Positions 24,080 to 31,433 of a stretch of DNA of 33,590 nt are shown here, one piece after another. The notes beneath the pieces are model-generated. The model saw nothing but the letters and a program-made list of their open reading frames with translations, made no database searches and had not been told where the DNA came from. The DNA comes from a virus. Numbering within the stretch: the stretch's first letter is position 1; each line of letters starts with the position of its first letter. The position numbers and the translations under genes were made by a program. The stretch is from IMG/VR virus record IMGVR_UViG_3300036716_000512, positions 1 through 33,590 of that record; one strand, written 5' to 3'.

Positions 24080-24108
24080 TATATCATAATTCAATAAAAG
24101 TAGCGGAT

Positions 24109-24909
24109 ATGATAGACACTTCACAAAAACACACATATATAGATTTTAATGACTCTAAAGTAGTCCTATACTTTAGTAAGTATAATTTTACTGATTCTGA
24201 AAAAACATTGAAAGATATGCAAGAGAAAGATTCTGTTCATTCTTTCACTAAAACAGAAATACTAAGTGCATCAATCGTTGCAACCCAATTTAATGATACT
24301 TATGTTAAGACCTCGGGTTCATATGATATCCATGAAGGCGAATTTAAAAAGATTGCTTTCAGTAACAAAGAAATACTTATAGGCATTCTAACGAATTATC
24401 GTCACTTGATTACAAATAAAACATATCAGGAAGCAAAAGAAATAATGCTATACCTTGAGAATGAGTTTGCATTTAAAATTCTTTCTGATAATCTAACTGA
24501 ATTTGAGAACGGAATTGCTAAGTTTCTGGCTGATGATAGTTCACTAAGTAGCCATGTAATGGGAATTGCCGCCTATATTCCTACTTACTATAAGAAAAAT
24601 TCAAAAGATGATGAATTGAAAGAAAGAAGTAACCAAACTGGTCATTTAGGTCAAATTGGTGAAAAAGTTGATACTGAGATTGAAATACTCACATCAAAAT
24701 ATATAGCAACTACTCAATATGGTGGGTCAGGTTATATGGTTAATGCTATTACAACCGATAATCACAGACTGTCCTTCTTTACGTCAAATGAAGATATTGC
24801 TAATAGCAAGAATAATATTAAGGTTTCCTGTAAGGTAAAATCACTTGGAACTGCTTGGAAAGATGATACAATAAATGAAACAAAAGTCAATTATGTTAAA
24901 TTTTCTTAA
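24109..24909 (+). CDS. Hypothetical protein with possible C-terminal OB-fold
   Basis: 266 residues. The N-terminal ~170 residues are charged and helical. The last ~85 residues (from GHLGQIGEKVDTEIEILTSKY) are strand-rich, with a repeating pattern typical of the small OB-like domains often found at the C-terminus of phage helper proteins: IGEKVDTEIEI, GYMVNAITTDNHRLSFFTS, NIKVSCKVKSLG. Nucleic-acid binding is plausible but unproven. It is a single-gene unit between two cassette promoters, with a weak ribosome binding site. Confidence 0.6.
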   Translation: MIDTSQKHTYIDFNDSKVVLYFSKYNFTDSEKTLKDMQEKDSVHSFTKTEILSASIVATQFNDTYVKTSGSYDIHEGEFKKIAFSNKEILIGILTNYRHLITNKTYQEAKEIMLYLENEFAFKILSDNLTEFENGIAKFLADDSSLSSHVMGIAAYIPTYYKKNSKDDELKERSNQTGHLGQIGEKVDTEIEILTSKYIATTQYGGSGYMVNAITTDNHRLSFFTSNEDIANSKNNIKVSCKVKSLGTAWKDDTINETKVNYVKFS

Positions 24910-24912
24910 AAC

Positions 24913-24940
24913 TTGACAGGTATCGTTATTATGTTATAAT
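24913..24940 (+). promoter_or_regulatory. Sigma70-type promoter of the HD-domain gene, cassette copy
   Basis: TTGACA (24913-24918), 16-bp spacer, TATAAT (24935-24940) preceded by TGT; then AGTATATTCAATAAAGAGG, the shared initial region leading into the ribosome binding site. Confidence 0.8.
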
Positions 24941-24970
24941 ACAAGTATATTCAATAAAGAGGTATTAACA

Positions 24971-25465
24971 ATGTTATCAGATGTATTACAATTTGCGACT
25001 AAAGCCCACGAAGGCCAGAAGCGGAAATACACTGGTGAAGACTATATTGTTCACCCGATATCAGTAGCAGATTTGGTACAAAGACACGGTGGTAGCGAAA
25101 TCCAGCAGGCTGGTGCGTTGTTACACGATGTTGTAGAAGATACACAATACACTTTGGCTGATATTAACGCCTTATTTGGACACGATGTTGCTACTTTAGT
25201 TCAATGGTTAACTGATACTTCAAAGCCTGAAGACGGAAATAGGACTATACGAAAAGGTATAGATAGAGCCAGATTGGCACAAGCACCAGCAGAGGCACAA
25301 TTTATAAAGTTGGCTGATATGATAGACAATTCAGAGACAATATTTCGATTTGATAGTGGATTTGCGTCAGTATTTAAAGCAGAAATGAAACAATTAGTCG
25401 ATGCTATGGACAAAGTTGTGGGCAGTTCTTTATGGATTGAGGCACAAAAGGTGCTTAAAACTTGA
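24971..25465 (+). CDS. HD-domain (p)ppGpp hydrolase-like protein (SpoT/MESH1 type)
   Basis: SpoT-type hydrolases remove pyrophosphate from (p)ppGpp; small single-domain forms also exist. The 164-residue protein has the full metal-binding set of that family: AHEGQKRKYTGEDYIVHP (first His and basic substrate loop), GALLHDVVEDT (HD and ED) and KLADMIDN (KLADxxxN). No synthetase, TGS or ACT domain follows, so it would be hydrolase only. In infection it could lower the host alarmone; hydrolysis of other nucleotides is an alternative. It has its own promoter, and its stop (TGA) is inside the next promoter -35 box. Confidence 0.82.
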   Translation: MLSDVLQFATKAHEGQKRKYTGEDYIVHPISVADLVQRHGGSEIQQAGALLHDVVEDTQYTLADINALFGHDVATLVQWLTDTSKPEDGNRTIRKGIDRARLAQAPAEAQFIKLADMIDNSETIFRFDSGFASVFKAEMKQLVDAMDKVVGSSLWIEAQKVLKT

Positions 25466-25489
25466 CAAAACCCATATTCGTGCTATAAT
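25462..25489 (+). promoter_or_regulatory. Sigma70-type promoter, cassette copy, overlapping the HD gene stop codon
   Basis: TTGACA (25462-25467) contains the HD gene stop TGA at 25463-25465. 16-bp spacer, TATAAT (25484-25489) preceded by TGC, then AAGTATATTAAATA. Confidence 0.8.
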
Positions 25490-25522
25490 ATAAGTATATT
25501 AAATAATTAGAGAGGTAAAAAT

Positions 25523-25723
25523 ATGATAAAATTTAACGAAGTAACAAACATTGAACTAGGTGGCGTTGATATGAACGACTATCCAGATTTTTGTGATGCA
25601 TATGTTGAGAGTGCAGAAAAGTTAGACGGTACACCACTAACTGATGTTGAACTAGAAGCGTTTAGCGAACTAGACGAAACTGCATCTTATATATGTGAAA
25701 ATGCATATGAAAGTCTACTTTAA
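25523..25723 (+). CDS. Hypothetical small acidic protein
   Basis: 66 residues, strongly acidic and probably helical (DVELEAFSELDETASYICENAYESLL). AGAGAGGTAAAA precedes the ATG. It is followed after 14 bases by the VWA gene, with which it is probably cotranscribed. It has some resemblance in size to an acyl carrier protein but lacks the DSL phosphopantetheine site. Function unknown. Confidence 0.65.
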   Translation: MIKFNEVTNIELGGVDMNDYPDFCDAYVESAEKLDGTPLTDVELEAFSELDETASYICENAYESLL

Positions 25724-25737
25724 ATAAAGGATAAAAT

Positions 25738-27045
25738 ATGCCAACAGTTTCAAATGAACAAGAATTAGACAGTGCGTTAGATGATATCTTAGCCGCTAAC
25801 GGCGTTGAGATTGATGATACCCTGCCAGAGCCAGTAGTATTTGATTACACTGATTTAGAAGTTAAAGAAATGATTGTGAGTAGTCGTGTTAGACTTCTCA
25901 TCCGTCATCCGTTTTTTGGTACACTTGCTACTCGATTGAAATTAGTCGAGTCAGAATGGTGTCCAACTGCCGCAACTGACGGCAAACATTTTTATTACAA
26001 CTGTGATTTCTTCCGAACTATGACGCCAGAAGAAATTGATTTCGTTGTTGGTCACGAAGTTCTTCACTGTGTATATGAACATTGTGGCGAGTATGGTCGT
26101 TTGATGGACATGGAAGAAAATTCACGTGATATGAAACTTTGGAATATTGCGGCTGACTATAAAGTTAACCAAGCATTAGTTGAATCACGGGTTGGTGTTA
26201 TGCCAAAGATGGCATTACACGATAGAAAATATTACAGAAGTTATACAGAAGAAATTTATGAACACCTTAAAGAAACTGGTGAGGGCGATGATAAAGAAAC
26301 ATTAGACCAACACATGTTTGGTGAAGGTAATGGTGAAGGTAAAGATGACCCTACTGGTCGTAATGCACCTATCAAAGTTTCTAAGCAAGAAGCCCAAGCG
26401 ATTAAAGACCAGATGAAACAGGCTGTAATACAAGCGGCACAATCAACTGATGCTGGTACTCTTCCTGGTGATGTTAAAAGAATTATAAATGGCATGACTA
26501 ATCCTAAGATGGATTGGCGTGAACTTCTTAACATTTCAATTCAAAGTCTTTTGAAAAGTGATTTCACATTTATGAGACAATCTCGTAAATCACAATCAAT
26601 GGGTGTTTACCTTCCTGGTCAAAAGAATGAAGAGAAAATTGATGTTGCAATTGCACTTGATGTTTCTGGTTCTATTTCATCTTCTATGATTGAAGAGTTC
26701 CTTGGTGAAATGTCTGGCATTATGCAACAGTTCCAAGACTTCAAAATTCGTGTTTGGACATTTGATACCGAAGTAAACGGCGAGGGTTATAAAGAGTTTG
26801 ACCCATACAATGCTGATGAACTTAAAGAATACGAGATTATCGGTGGCGGCGGAACTGACTTTGATGTTAACTACCAGTTTATGAAAGATAATGATATTGA
26901 GCCTGATAAGTTTATTATGTTTACAGATGGTATGCCTTGGGATTCCTGGGGTGATGAAAGTTATTGTGATAGTCTGTTTATCATTCACGGTTCTGAAAGC
27001 ATTGTCCCACCTTTCGGTGAACATGCCTATTATAGCGAAGGCTGA
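25738..27045 (+). CDS. Metallopeptidase-like/VWA-domain protein, partner of MoxR
   Basis: The 435-residue protein has two parts. The N-terminal part (residues ~40-170) contains HEVLHCVYEH, an HExxH zinc site, in the arrangement of the putative metallopeptidase domain that precedes VWA-like domains in DUF2201-type proteins. An acidic linker follows (GEGNGEGKDDPTG). The C-terminal VWA-like domain has the MIDAS set: ALDVSGSIS, GGGGTDFD and MFTDGMPWD. Such proteins pair with MoxR ATPases; the MoxR gene is at 17905. They may act as a mobile chaperone unit on a host or phage protein, but no target is evident. Confidence 0.88.
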   Translation: MPTVSNEQELDSALDDILAANGVEIDDTLPEPVVFDYTDLEVKEMIVSSRVRLLIRHPFFGTLATRLKLVESEWCPTAATDGKHFYYNCDFFRTMTPEEIDFVVGHEVLHCVYEHCGEYGRLMDMEENSRDMKLWNIAADYKVNQALVESRVGVMPKMALHDRKYYRSYTEEIYEHLKETGEGDDKETLDQHMFGEGNGEGKDDPTGRNAPIKVSKQEAQAIKDQMKQAVIQAAQSTDAGTLPGDVKRIINGMTNPKMDWRELLNISIQSLLKSDFTFMRQSRKSQSMGVYLPGQKNEEKIDVAIALDVSGSISSSMIEEFLGEMSGIMQQFQDFKIRVWTFDTEVNGEGYKEFDPYNADELKEYEIIGGGGTDFDVNYQFMKDNDIEPDKFIMFTDGMPWDSWGDESYCDSLFIIHGSESIVPPFGEHAYYSEG

Positions 27046-27062
27046 GAAATCTAAGCAAACTA

Positions 27063-27091
27063 TTGACTTGGAATTCTCGATATGTTATAAT
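27063..27091 (+). promoter_or_regulatory. Sigma70-type promoter of the FkbM methyltransferase gene
   Basis: TTGACT (27063-27068), 17-bp spacer, TATAAT (27086-27091) preceded by TGT, followed by AAAAGGAG before the TTG start. Confidence 0.8.
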
Positions 27092-27114
27092 ATTAAATAA
27101 AAAAGGAGTAGTAA

Positions 27115-27876
27115 TTGAATCAGGTTATTAAAGAAATCGAAGTAAAGGATGTTAAAGCAAAAGTCCGAGAGGACACAAGTGACGAGTTCGTTGTCAATGA
27201 AGTTATTAGAGGCAATGAATACAGAAAACTCAACTTACAACCAAGTGATGTAGTATTAGATTTTGGACTGAACATAGGAATGTTTACTATTCAAACATTC
27301 AAAAGAGGAGTTAAAGAGGTACATTCGTTTGAGCCTGACCTTGATAATTTTAATTTAGCAACAGACAATTGTAAATTAAACAATGTAGATAGTAGTGTTC
27401 AGTTGAATAATGCGGCGGTTGTTGGTAATAACGATACCACAAGAAATTTCAGTATTAATGTAAAACGAAACAAAGGCGCTCACTCACTTGTAGCAAAACG
27501 AGGACGTGATACCGTAACAGTTAATGCTCAAAATATCAATGATATTATGAAACGAGTTAATCCAACTGTTATCAAAATGGATATTGAAGGCGGCGAATAC
27601 GAAGTAATACCCGCTATTAAAGATTGGTCTAATGTTAGAGAATTGATTATGGAATATCATCACGCCCATTTGTTAGACAAAGATTTAAAAAAGTTCCACA
27701 AACTATTAAATATATTTCAAAGTCACTTTTCACACGTTGAATATCGTAAAGAACCTAAAGGAGCATGGGTTAGTATTATTTACTGTTCACAAGAATCAGA
27801 TAATGATTTAGAAAAGTACCCACTTATAGAATATGTAGAGCCAGAGCCAGAAGTATTTGAAGAGTTGTTTGATTAA
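27115..27876 (+). CDS. FkbM-family SAM-dependent methyltransferase
   Basis: FkbM methyltransferases methylate hydroxyl groups of sugars or small molecules. Residues ~45-60 give the SAM-binding strand and loop VVLDFGLNIGMFTIQ (the usual DxGxxxG has Leu at one position), FEPDLDNF follows with the acidic ribose ligand, and VIKMDIEGGEYEVI is the family signature IDxEGxE. 253 residues. Start TTG 27115 is supported by a strong AAAGGAG and a promoter; no ATG fits. The acidic Pro/Glu C-terminal tail (YVEPEPEVFEELFD) is atypical and could be a docking segment. Substrate unknown. A clear terminator follows. Confidence 0.88.
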   Translation: MNQVIKEIEVKDVKAKVREDTSDEFVVNEVIRGNEYRKLNLQPSDVVLDFGLNIGMFTIQTFKRGVKEVHSFEPDLDNFNLATDNCKLNNVDSSVQLNNAAVVGNNDTTRNFSINVKRNKGAHSLVAKRGRDTVTVNAQNINDIMKRVNPTVIKMDIEGGEYEVIPAIKDWSNVRELIMEYHHAHLLDKDLKKFHKLLNIFQSHFSHVEYRKEPKGAWVSIIYCSQESDNDLEKYPLIEYVEPEPEVFEELFD

Positions 27877-27900
27877 TAGTTCATTGAATTCATAGTTCTC

Positions 27901-27928
27901 AAACCCCACTCTAAACGGTGGGGTTTTT
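27901..27928 (+). terminator. Intrinsic terminator after the FkbM gene
   Basis: AAACCCCAC (27901-27909) pairs with GTGGGGTTT (27918-27926) around TCTAAACG; T residues run to 27928. This is the strongest terminator in the window. Confidence 0.9.
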
Positions 27929-27943
27929 GACATTTGTATATTA

Positions 27944-27951
27944 GATAAATA
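27944..27951 (+). promoter_or_regulatory. T4-late-type promoter box upstream of the HNH gene
   Basis: GATAAATA lies between the terminator and the HNH gene. The ATG starts at 27958, six bases after the box, with no ribosome binding site, so the mRNA may be leaderless. Confidence 0.5.
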
Positions 27952-27957
27952 TCTACC

Positions 27958-28491
27958 ATGAGAGATACACTACTTTTAAATGCAGATGGCAATCCTTTAA
28001 GTGTCGCACCTTTATCAACCCTCACATGGCAAGAGAGCATAAAACTCGTCTGGTTGGACAGAATTAACGTCCTAGAATGGCATAAAGATTGGCAAGTACA
28101 TAGTCCTAACATAACAATGACAGTTCCTAGTGTTATAATGACCAGAGACTTTGTTAAACAACGGACCAACACATCGTTCAATAGAAGTAATGTTTATCTA
28201 CGAGACAATTATATTTGTCAATACTGCAAACAGATGTTTGGTCATAAAGATTTAACACTTGACCATGTTATTCCGAAATCTAAAGGTGGTAAAACTGAAT
28301 GGACAAATATTGTTTCGTCTTGTAGGAAATGTAATAACCAGAAAGCAAGTCGAACAGATATTAAGCCCTACAAAGAACCAAAACAACCAAACTTTTATGA
28401 GTTAGTAAACGGAGTCAATCCCTCTCACATAGACCATGACATCTGGTTTAAATACATAACTATAGACGAAACTAAATCGAAAAGTGCATAA
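27958..28491 (+). CDS. HNH endonuclease (McrA-like)
   Basis: 177 residues. The domain has CQYCKQMFGHKDLTLDHVIPKSKGG (zinc CxxC, then catalytic DH) and CRKCNNQKASRT (second CxxC and the final Asn-containing segment), the classic zinc-finger HNH architecture. The N-terminal ~70 residues (LLLNADGNPLSVAPLSTLTWQESIKLV) match the usual front part of phage HNH proteins of this type. It may be a homing-type or packaging-linked nuclease; no intron is seen next to it. The last base overlaps the next ATG (TAATG). Confidence 0.9.
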   Translation: MRDTLLLNADGNPLSVAPLSTLTWQESIKLVWLDRINVLEWHKDWQVHSPNITMTVPSVIMTRDFVKQRTNTSFNRSNVYLRDNYICQYCKQMFGHKDLTLDHVIPKSKGGKTEWTNIVSSCRKCNNQKASRTDIKPYKEPKQPNFYELVNGVNPSHIDHDIWFKYITIDETKSKSA

Positions 28492-29579
28492 TGGCAAAAA
28501 GCAACAGAATAATTCCATTAGAAATTCATTCTAATATAGAAAGTAATTCCACTGCAAATACAAAATTCTTAGAAGAATATGATATGTTTGAGCGAGGTGG
28601 TGGAAATAATTATGTTTTGATAGACTGGGTCGTAGGCAACACTTGTGATTATAGTTGTACTTATTGTTCACCTGAAAACTATGATGGCAGTTCTCCATGG
28701 CCATCACTTGTAAATTTTAAACACTTTGTACAAGTAGCAAATAATGTTTATACAAGAAGAGGAAAAAAGATTCACTGGAACTTATTAGGCGGTGAATTGT
28801 CTATCTGGAAAGATTTCGATAAAGCATTAGAAATTATAAAAGAAGAATCACTTGATAGTCACGTAAGTTGGCAATCAAATGGTTCTCGTTCTGTAAGATG
28901 GTGGAAAAAGAATGCACATCTGATGAATACTATACTGTTCAGTTATCATCCTGAATTTGCAGATTATAAACATATGACTGATGTTGTTAATACACTCGTT
29001 GACGAAGGTGTTAAAGATGTTTCGGTTGCTCTTTGTGTGTACCCATCTCTTTCAGATTTATGTTTTGAAGCCGCTGATTATTTTATAAAGAACTTAAGAA
29101 GCGGTCAACAATTAGGTTTAAAGCCCTTACAGAAACAATTGGGTTATGGAGAGACATTGAAATACGAAGATATTATTATATCCCGTATGAAACAATACGA
29201 GAGAATTAATTTAAAAGACACGAGACAGGATTCATATCGATGGGATTCATGTCCAGGAACTCATCCAGAACCAATGTTTTGGGTAAACACAACTACAGGA
29301 AAAAGAGTTTTAGCACATACGAATGAAATGTATGGCTCTGGAACAAACACATGGAAAGGATGGGATTGTAACGTAGGATTAGAAAAAATGAATGTAACAA
29401 CCAATGGCAATGTGGTGGCTGGCAGTCATTGTGGTGATATTCACTTAGGACATATAACTGCTCCACATCTGATTAAATGGCCAACTCATTCAAAAGTTTG
29501 TACATGGGATTGGTGTCCATGTGGCTCTGATATTACTACTACAAAATATAAGAAACGCATAAGATGGATAAGAAAATGA
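28491..29579 (+). CDS. Radical SAM protein with C-terminal cysteine-rich (SPASM-like) region
   Basis: CDYSCTYC (about residues 54-61) is the CxxxCxxC cluster motif, in the context VVGNTCDYSCTYCSPENYDG; LLGGELSIW is the GGE-type SAM motif. The C-terminal part has further cysteines (SCPG, WDCNVGLEKMNV, SHCGDIHLGHI, VCTWDWCPCGSD) arranged like an auxiliary-cluster SPASM or twitch domain. Such enzymes often modify peptides, and peptide or small-protein modification is possible here, but no candidate precursor peptide is obvious next to it. 362 residues. Coupled to the HNH gene in front and the unknown gene behind (ATGA). Confidence 0.88.
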   Translation: MAKSNRIIPLEIHSNIESNSTANTKFLEEYDMFERGGGNNYVLIDWVVGNTCDYSCTYCSPENYDGSSPWPSLVNFKHFVQVANNVYTRRGKKIHWNLLGGELSIWKDFDKALEIIKEESLDSHVSWQSNGSRSVRWWKKNAHLMNTILFSYHPEFADYKHMTDVVNTLVDEGVKDVSVALCVYPSLSDLCFEAADYFIKNLRSGQQLGLKPLQKQLGYGETLKYEDIIISRMKQYERINLKDTRQDSYRWDSCPGTHPEPMFWVNTTTGKRVLAHTNEMYGSGTNTWKGWDCNVGLEKMNVTTNGNVVAGSHCGDIHLGHITAPHLIKWPTHSKVCTWDWCPCGSDITTTKYKKRIRWIRK

Positions 29580-30010
29580 TTTGTATCTATGATTTCGAAT
29601 ATGGCATGCAAGGCTATATAGGAAATATGATAAATGTTCCTTATGTATCGTGTAATTGGGAGCATGGCGGTGGCACAGGCACACATAATATAATCATACT
29701 GAGTAAACCATTTGATTGTATTGCTAGCCAGGTGAGAGAGAGAGGGCTAAACTCTGATAGAAGTACATGGCCATATGATATAAAGGAATTATGGAGCAAA
29801 TATGATGGGAATGCTAAGTTTTATAGAACAATAAATACTTTTATAGAAAATATAGATAACAAATTTATCATACATCCATATGAGTTATCTCATAGTTATA
29901 GAAAGATTTTGCCTAGATTACAACAATGGCTTGATTTGCCAGAAGGACACATTCAGTTCAATCCAGATGATTATTTGAACTGGTATGCGAAAAATGTCAA
30001 CCAAATGTAA
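29576..30010 (+). CDS. Hypothetical protein, sulfotransferase-like C-terminal pattern
   Basis: 144 residues from ATG 29576, whose ATGA overlap couples it to the radical SAM gene; ATG 29564 would add four residues. It opens with a strand (MICIYDFEYGMQGYIG), contains HGGGTGTHNIIILSKPFDCIASQVRERG, where a sulfotransferase would have its DP-type segment, and ends in LQQWLDLPEGHIQFNPDDYLNWY, a common pattern at the end of small sulfotransferase-like proteins. The N-terminal P-loop is not convincing, so this is a guess. Confidence 0.5.
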   Translation: MICIYDFEYGMQGYIGNMINVPYVSCNWEHGGGTGTHNIIILSKPFDCIASQVRERGLNSDRSTWPYDIKELWSKYDGNAKFYRTINTFIENIDNKFIIHPYELSHSYRKILPRLQQWLDLPEGHIQFNPDDYLNWYAKNVNQM

Positions 30011-30028
30011 TAATTATATGAAAAATGG

Positions 30029-30057
30029 TTGACTTAATGATTCAAACCATGTAGAAT
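30029..30057 (+). promoter_or_regulatory. Sigma70-type promoter of the 30125-31041 gene pair
   Basis: TTGACT (30029-30034), 17-bp spacer, TAGAAT (30052-30057). The expected start is about 30064. Confidence 0.6.
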
Positions 30058-30064
30058 AGTATAG

Positions 30065-30081
30065 TGAATTGTAAAAATTCA
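30065..30081 (+). other. Small stem-loop at the predicted 5' end of a transcript
   Basis: TGAATT (30065-30070), loop GTAAA, AATTCA (30076-30081). It begins one base after the predicted start and resembles the GTAAAA-loop hairpin at 5041-5064. It is weak in free energy because it is AT-rich. Confidence 0.4.
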
Positions 30082-30124
30082 TATTATATAATATCAATTT
30101 AACAAATGACAAAGGAGTAATTTT

Positions 30125-30391
30125 ATGTCAGAACAAGAAACAACAGCGGCACCAGAAGCAGTAGCGCCAAGTGTTACAGTAAATGATTTGGTAAACATTT
30201 ACAACATCATTGACCTCGCATCTAAGCGTGGCGCTTTTCAGGCTAATGAACTATCATCAGTTGGTGCAGTAGCAAACAAAGTCAAAGAATTTGTAGACCA
30301 TGTTCAAGCGGCACAATCAGCGGCAGCCGAAGCGGCTGGAGATGCCGAATCAGGTCAAAACGCAGATGTAAAGTCTGAAGGAGAAGCATAA
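30125..30391 (+). CDS. Hypothetical small acidic Ala-rich protein
   Basis: 88 residues. The central segment SVTVNDLVNIYNIIDLASKRGAFQANELSSVGAVANKVKEFV is a compact helical domain that I recall from many T4-like marine phage proteins of unknown function. The N-terminus is Ala/Pro/Glu-rich and the C-terminus Ala/Glu-rich and probably disordered. It has a strong AAAGGAG site and its own promoter with a 60-base leader, which suggests abundant expression. The next gene overlaps it by one base (TAATG). Confidence 0.7.
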   Translation: MSEQETTAAPEAVAPSVTVNDLVNIYNIIDLASKRGAFQANELSSVGAVANKVKEFVDHVQAAQSAAAEAAGDAESGQNADVKSEGEA

Positions 30392-31041
30392 TGGCATCAT
30401 TTATTAAACACGTAGGCAAACATAAAGGCACTGGCACTCGTTTGAGTGTTGTCTTTATGCAACTACCTAACGAACCAGAGAATGCGTTAGTAGTTTACAG
30501 TGATTCTTTGCCAGACAAATATCATCAATCTTTTATGGAGGCCATCGAATCTAAAGAAGGCCAATCTTCAAAAGAATTGTATGAAGTTCTAACTCGCAAG
30601 GTATTTCCAAACGGTCAAGGCATGTTAGATACATTACACAAAGAAGGTTATCTAGGAAAAGTAGCGGCTGACCAAGTTGTTATGACTCCTAACTCTGGCA
30701 CTGTCATACCTTTACCTCAGTTGTTATCAGAAATGTCAAAGATTTCTGGTGAAGATGCTGTTGGTGTACAGGAAGAAAGAGGTCAATCTTTTACTGAAAA
30801 TGTACAAGAACAGATTGATACAGATGCGGCAGGCGATAATAAAAAGATTGCCCAGAACTTACTAATTCAAGCAATGCTTTTAGAAAAAGAAGCAGAAAAG
30901 AAACGTGCTGAAGCGGTAAGATTTGACCCGTCTCTAACTGAGAAGGCTGAGAAACCTGCCAAAAAAGGTAGAGGTAGACCAGCAGGCACTACTGCGAAAG
31001 CAATGGCGGCCAGAGCAAAAGCGGCGGCGGCAACAGAATAA
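30391..31041 (+). CDS. Hypothetical protein with AT-hook-like motif
   Basis: 216 residues. The N-terminal ~125 residues form a folded alpha/beta domain (FIKHVGKHKGTGTRLSVVFMQLP, DKYHQSFMEAIES, KELYEVLTRKVFP). I recall related N-terminal domains in marine phage proteins of unknown function. A helical segment follows (LLIQAMLLEKEAEKKRAEAVRF), then the basic AT-hook-like KKGRGRPAGTT and an Ala/Lys tail, so it probably binds DNA. It is coupled to the previous small gene. Whether it is a regulatory or a packaged DNA-binding protein is unclear. Confidence 0.7.
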   Translation: MASFIKHVGKHKGTGTRLSVVFMQLPNEPENALVVYSDSLPDKYHQSFMEAIESKEGQSSKELYEVLTRKVFPNGQGMLDTLHKEGYLGKVAADQVVMTPNSGTVIPLPQLLSEMSKISGEDAVGVQEERGQSFTENVQEQIDTDAAGDNKKIAQNLLIQAMLLEKEAEKKRAEAVRFDPSLTEKAEKPAKKGRGRPAGTTAKAMAARAKAAAATE

Positions 31042-31070
31042 GTATACTTAAAACTTAGAGAGGCATCAAA

Positions 31071-31433
31071 ATGATGGACGACCCAGACTTTGATAAGTTA
31101 ATGGATGAAATATTTCCAATGAGTATTCCTACAGAATATGTAGAAAGTATACTGGTAACATTAGCAAGTGGACAAGAGATTGAGATGTCAGGTGACGAAC
31201 TCTTACATCCTCTACCACTTGCTGAAGACTTAAACTGGGAAAGCCTCGTACATCGATTTGATAAAATTGCTGATGTCCAAGTAAAGATTAATGTAGAAAA
31301 GATTAAAAAAGATGTTGCTACTAATGTCAAAACTATCCTAGATTCTCATTTCGAAAGCGATGATATAGATACTGGAACGATTGAAGGCGAAATCGAGGAT
31401 GAGAACAAGGATACATTGACTGACAATGATTAA
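31071..31433 (+). CDS. Hypothetical protein
   Basis: 120 residues, acidic. Residues 20-90 form a mixed alpha/beta domain (IPTEYVESILVTLASGQEIEMSGDELLHPLPL, ADVQVKINVEKIKKDVATNV), with an acidic disordered tail. Unknown function, although I recall similar small proteins in T4-like marine phages. ATG 31071 or 31074, with AGAGAGG upstream. Its stop overlaps the DHFR gene by eight bases. Confidence 0.65.
   Translation: MMDDPDFDKLMDEIFPMSIPTEYVESILVTLASGQEIEMSGDELLHPLPLAEDLNWESLVHRFDKIADVQVKINVEKIKKDVATNVKTILDSHFESDDIDTGTIEGEIEDENKDTLTDND

Noticed and set aside
25523-25723. Acyl carrier protein for the ketosynthase operon
   Set aside because: The 66-residue acidic helical protein has no DSL-type phosphopantetheine attachment site; the same is true of the 83-residue protein at 17588.
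27958-28491. HNH gene as part of a self-splicing intron or intein
   Set aside because: It is a free-standing gene between a terminator and a radical SAM gene, with no split host gene around it.
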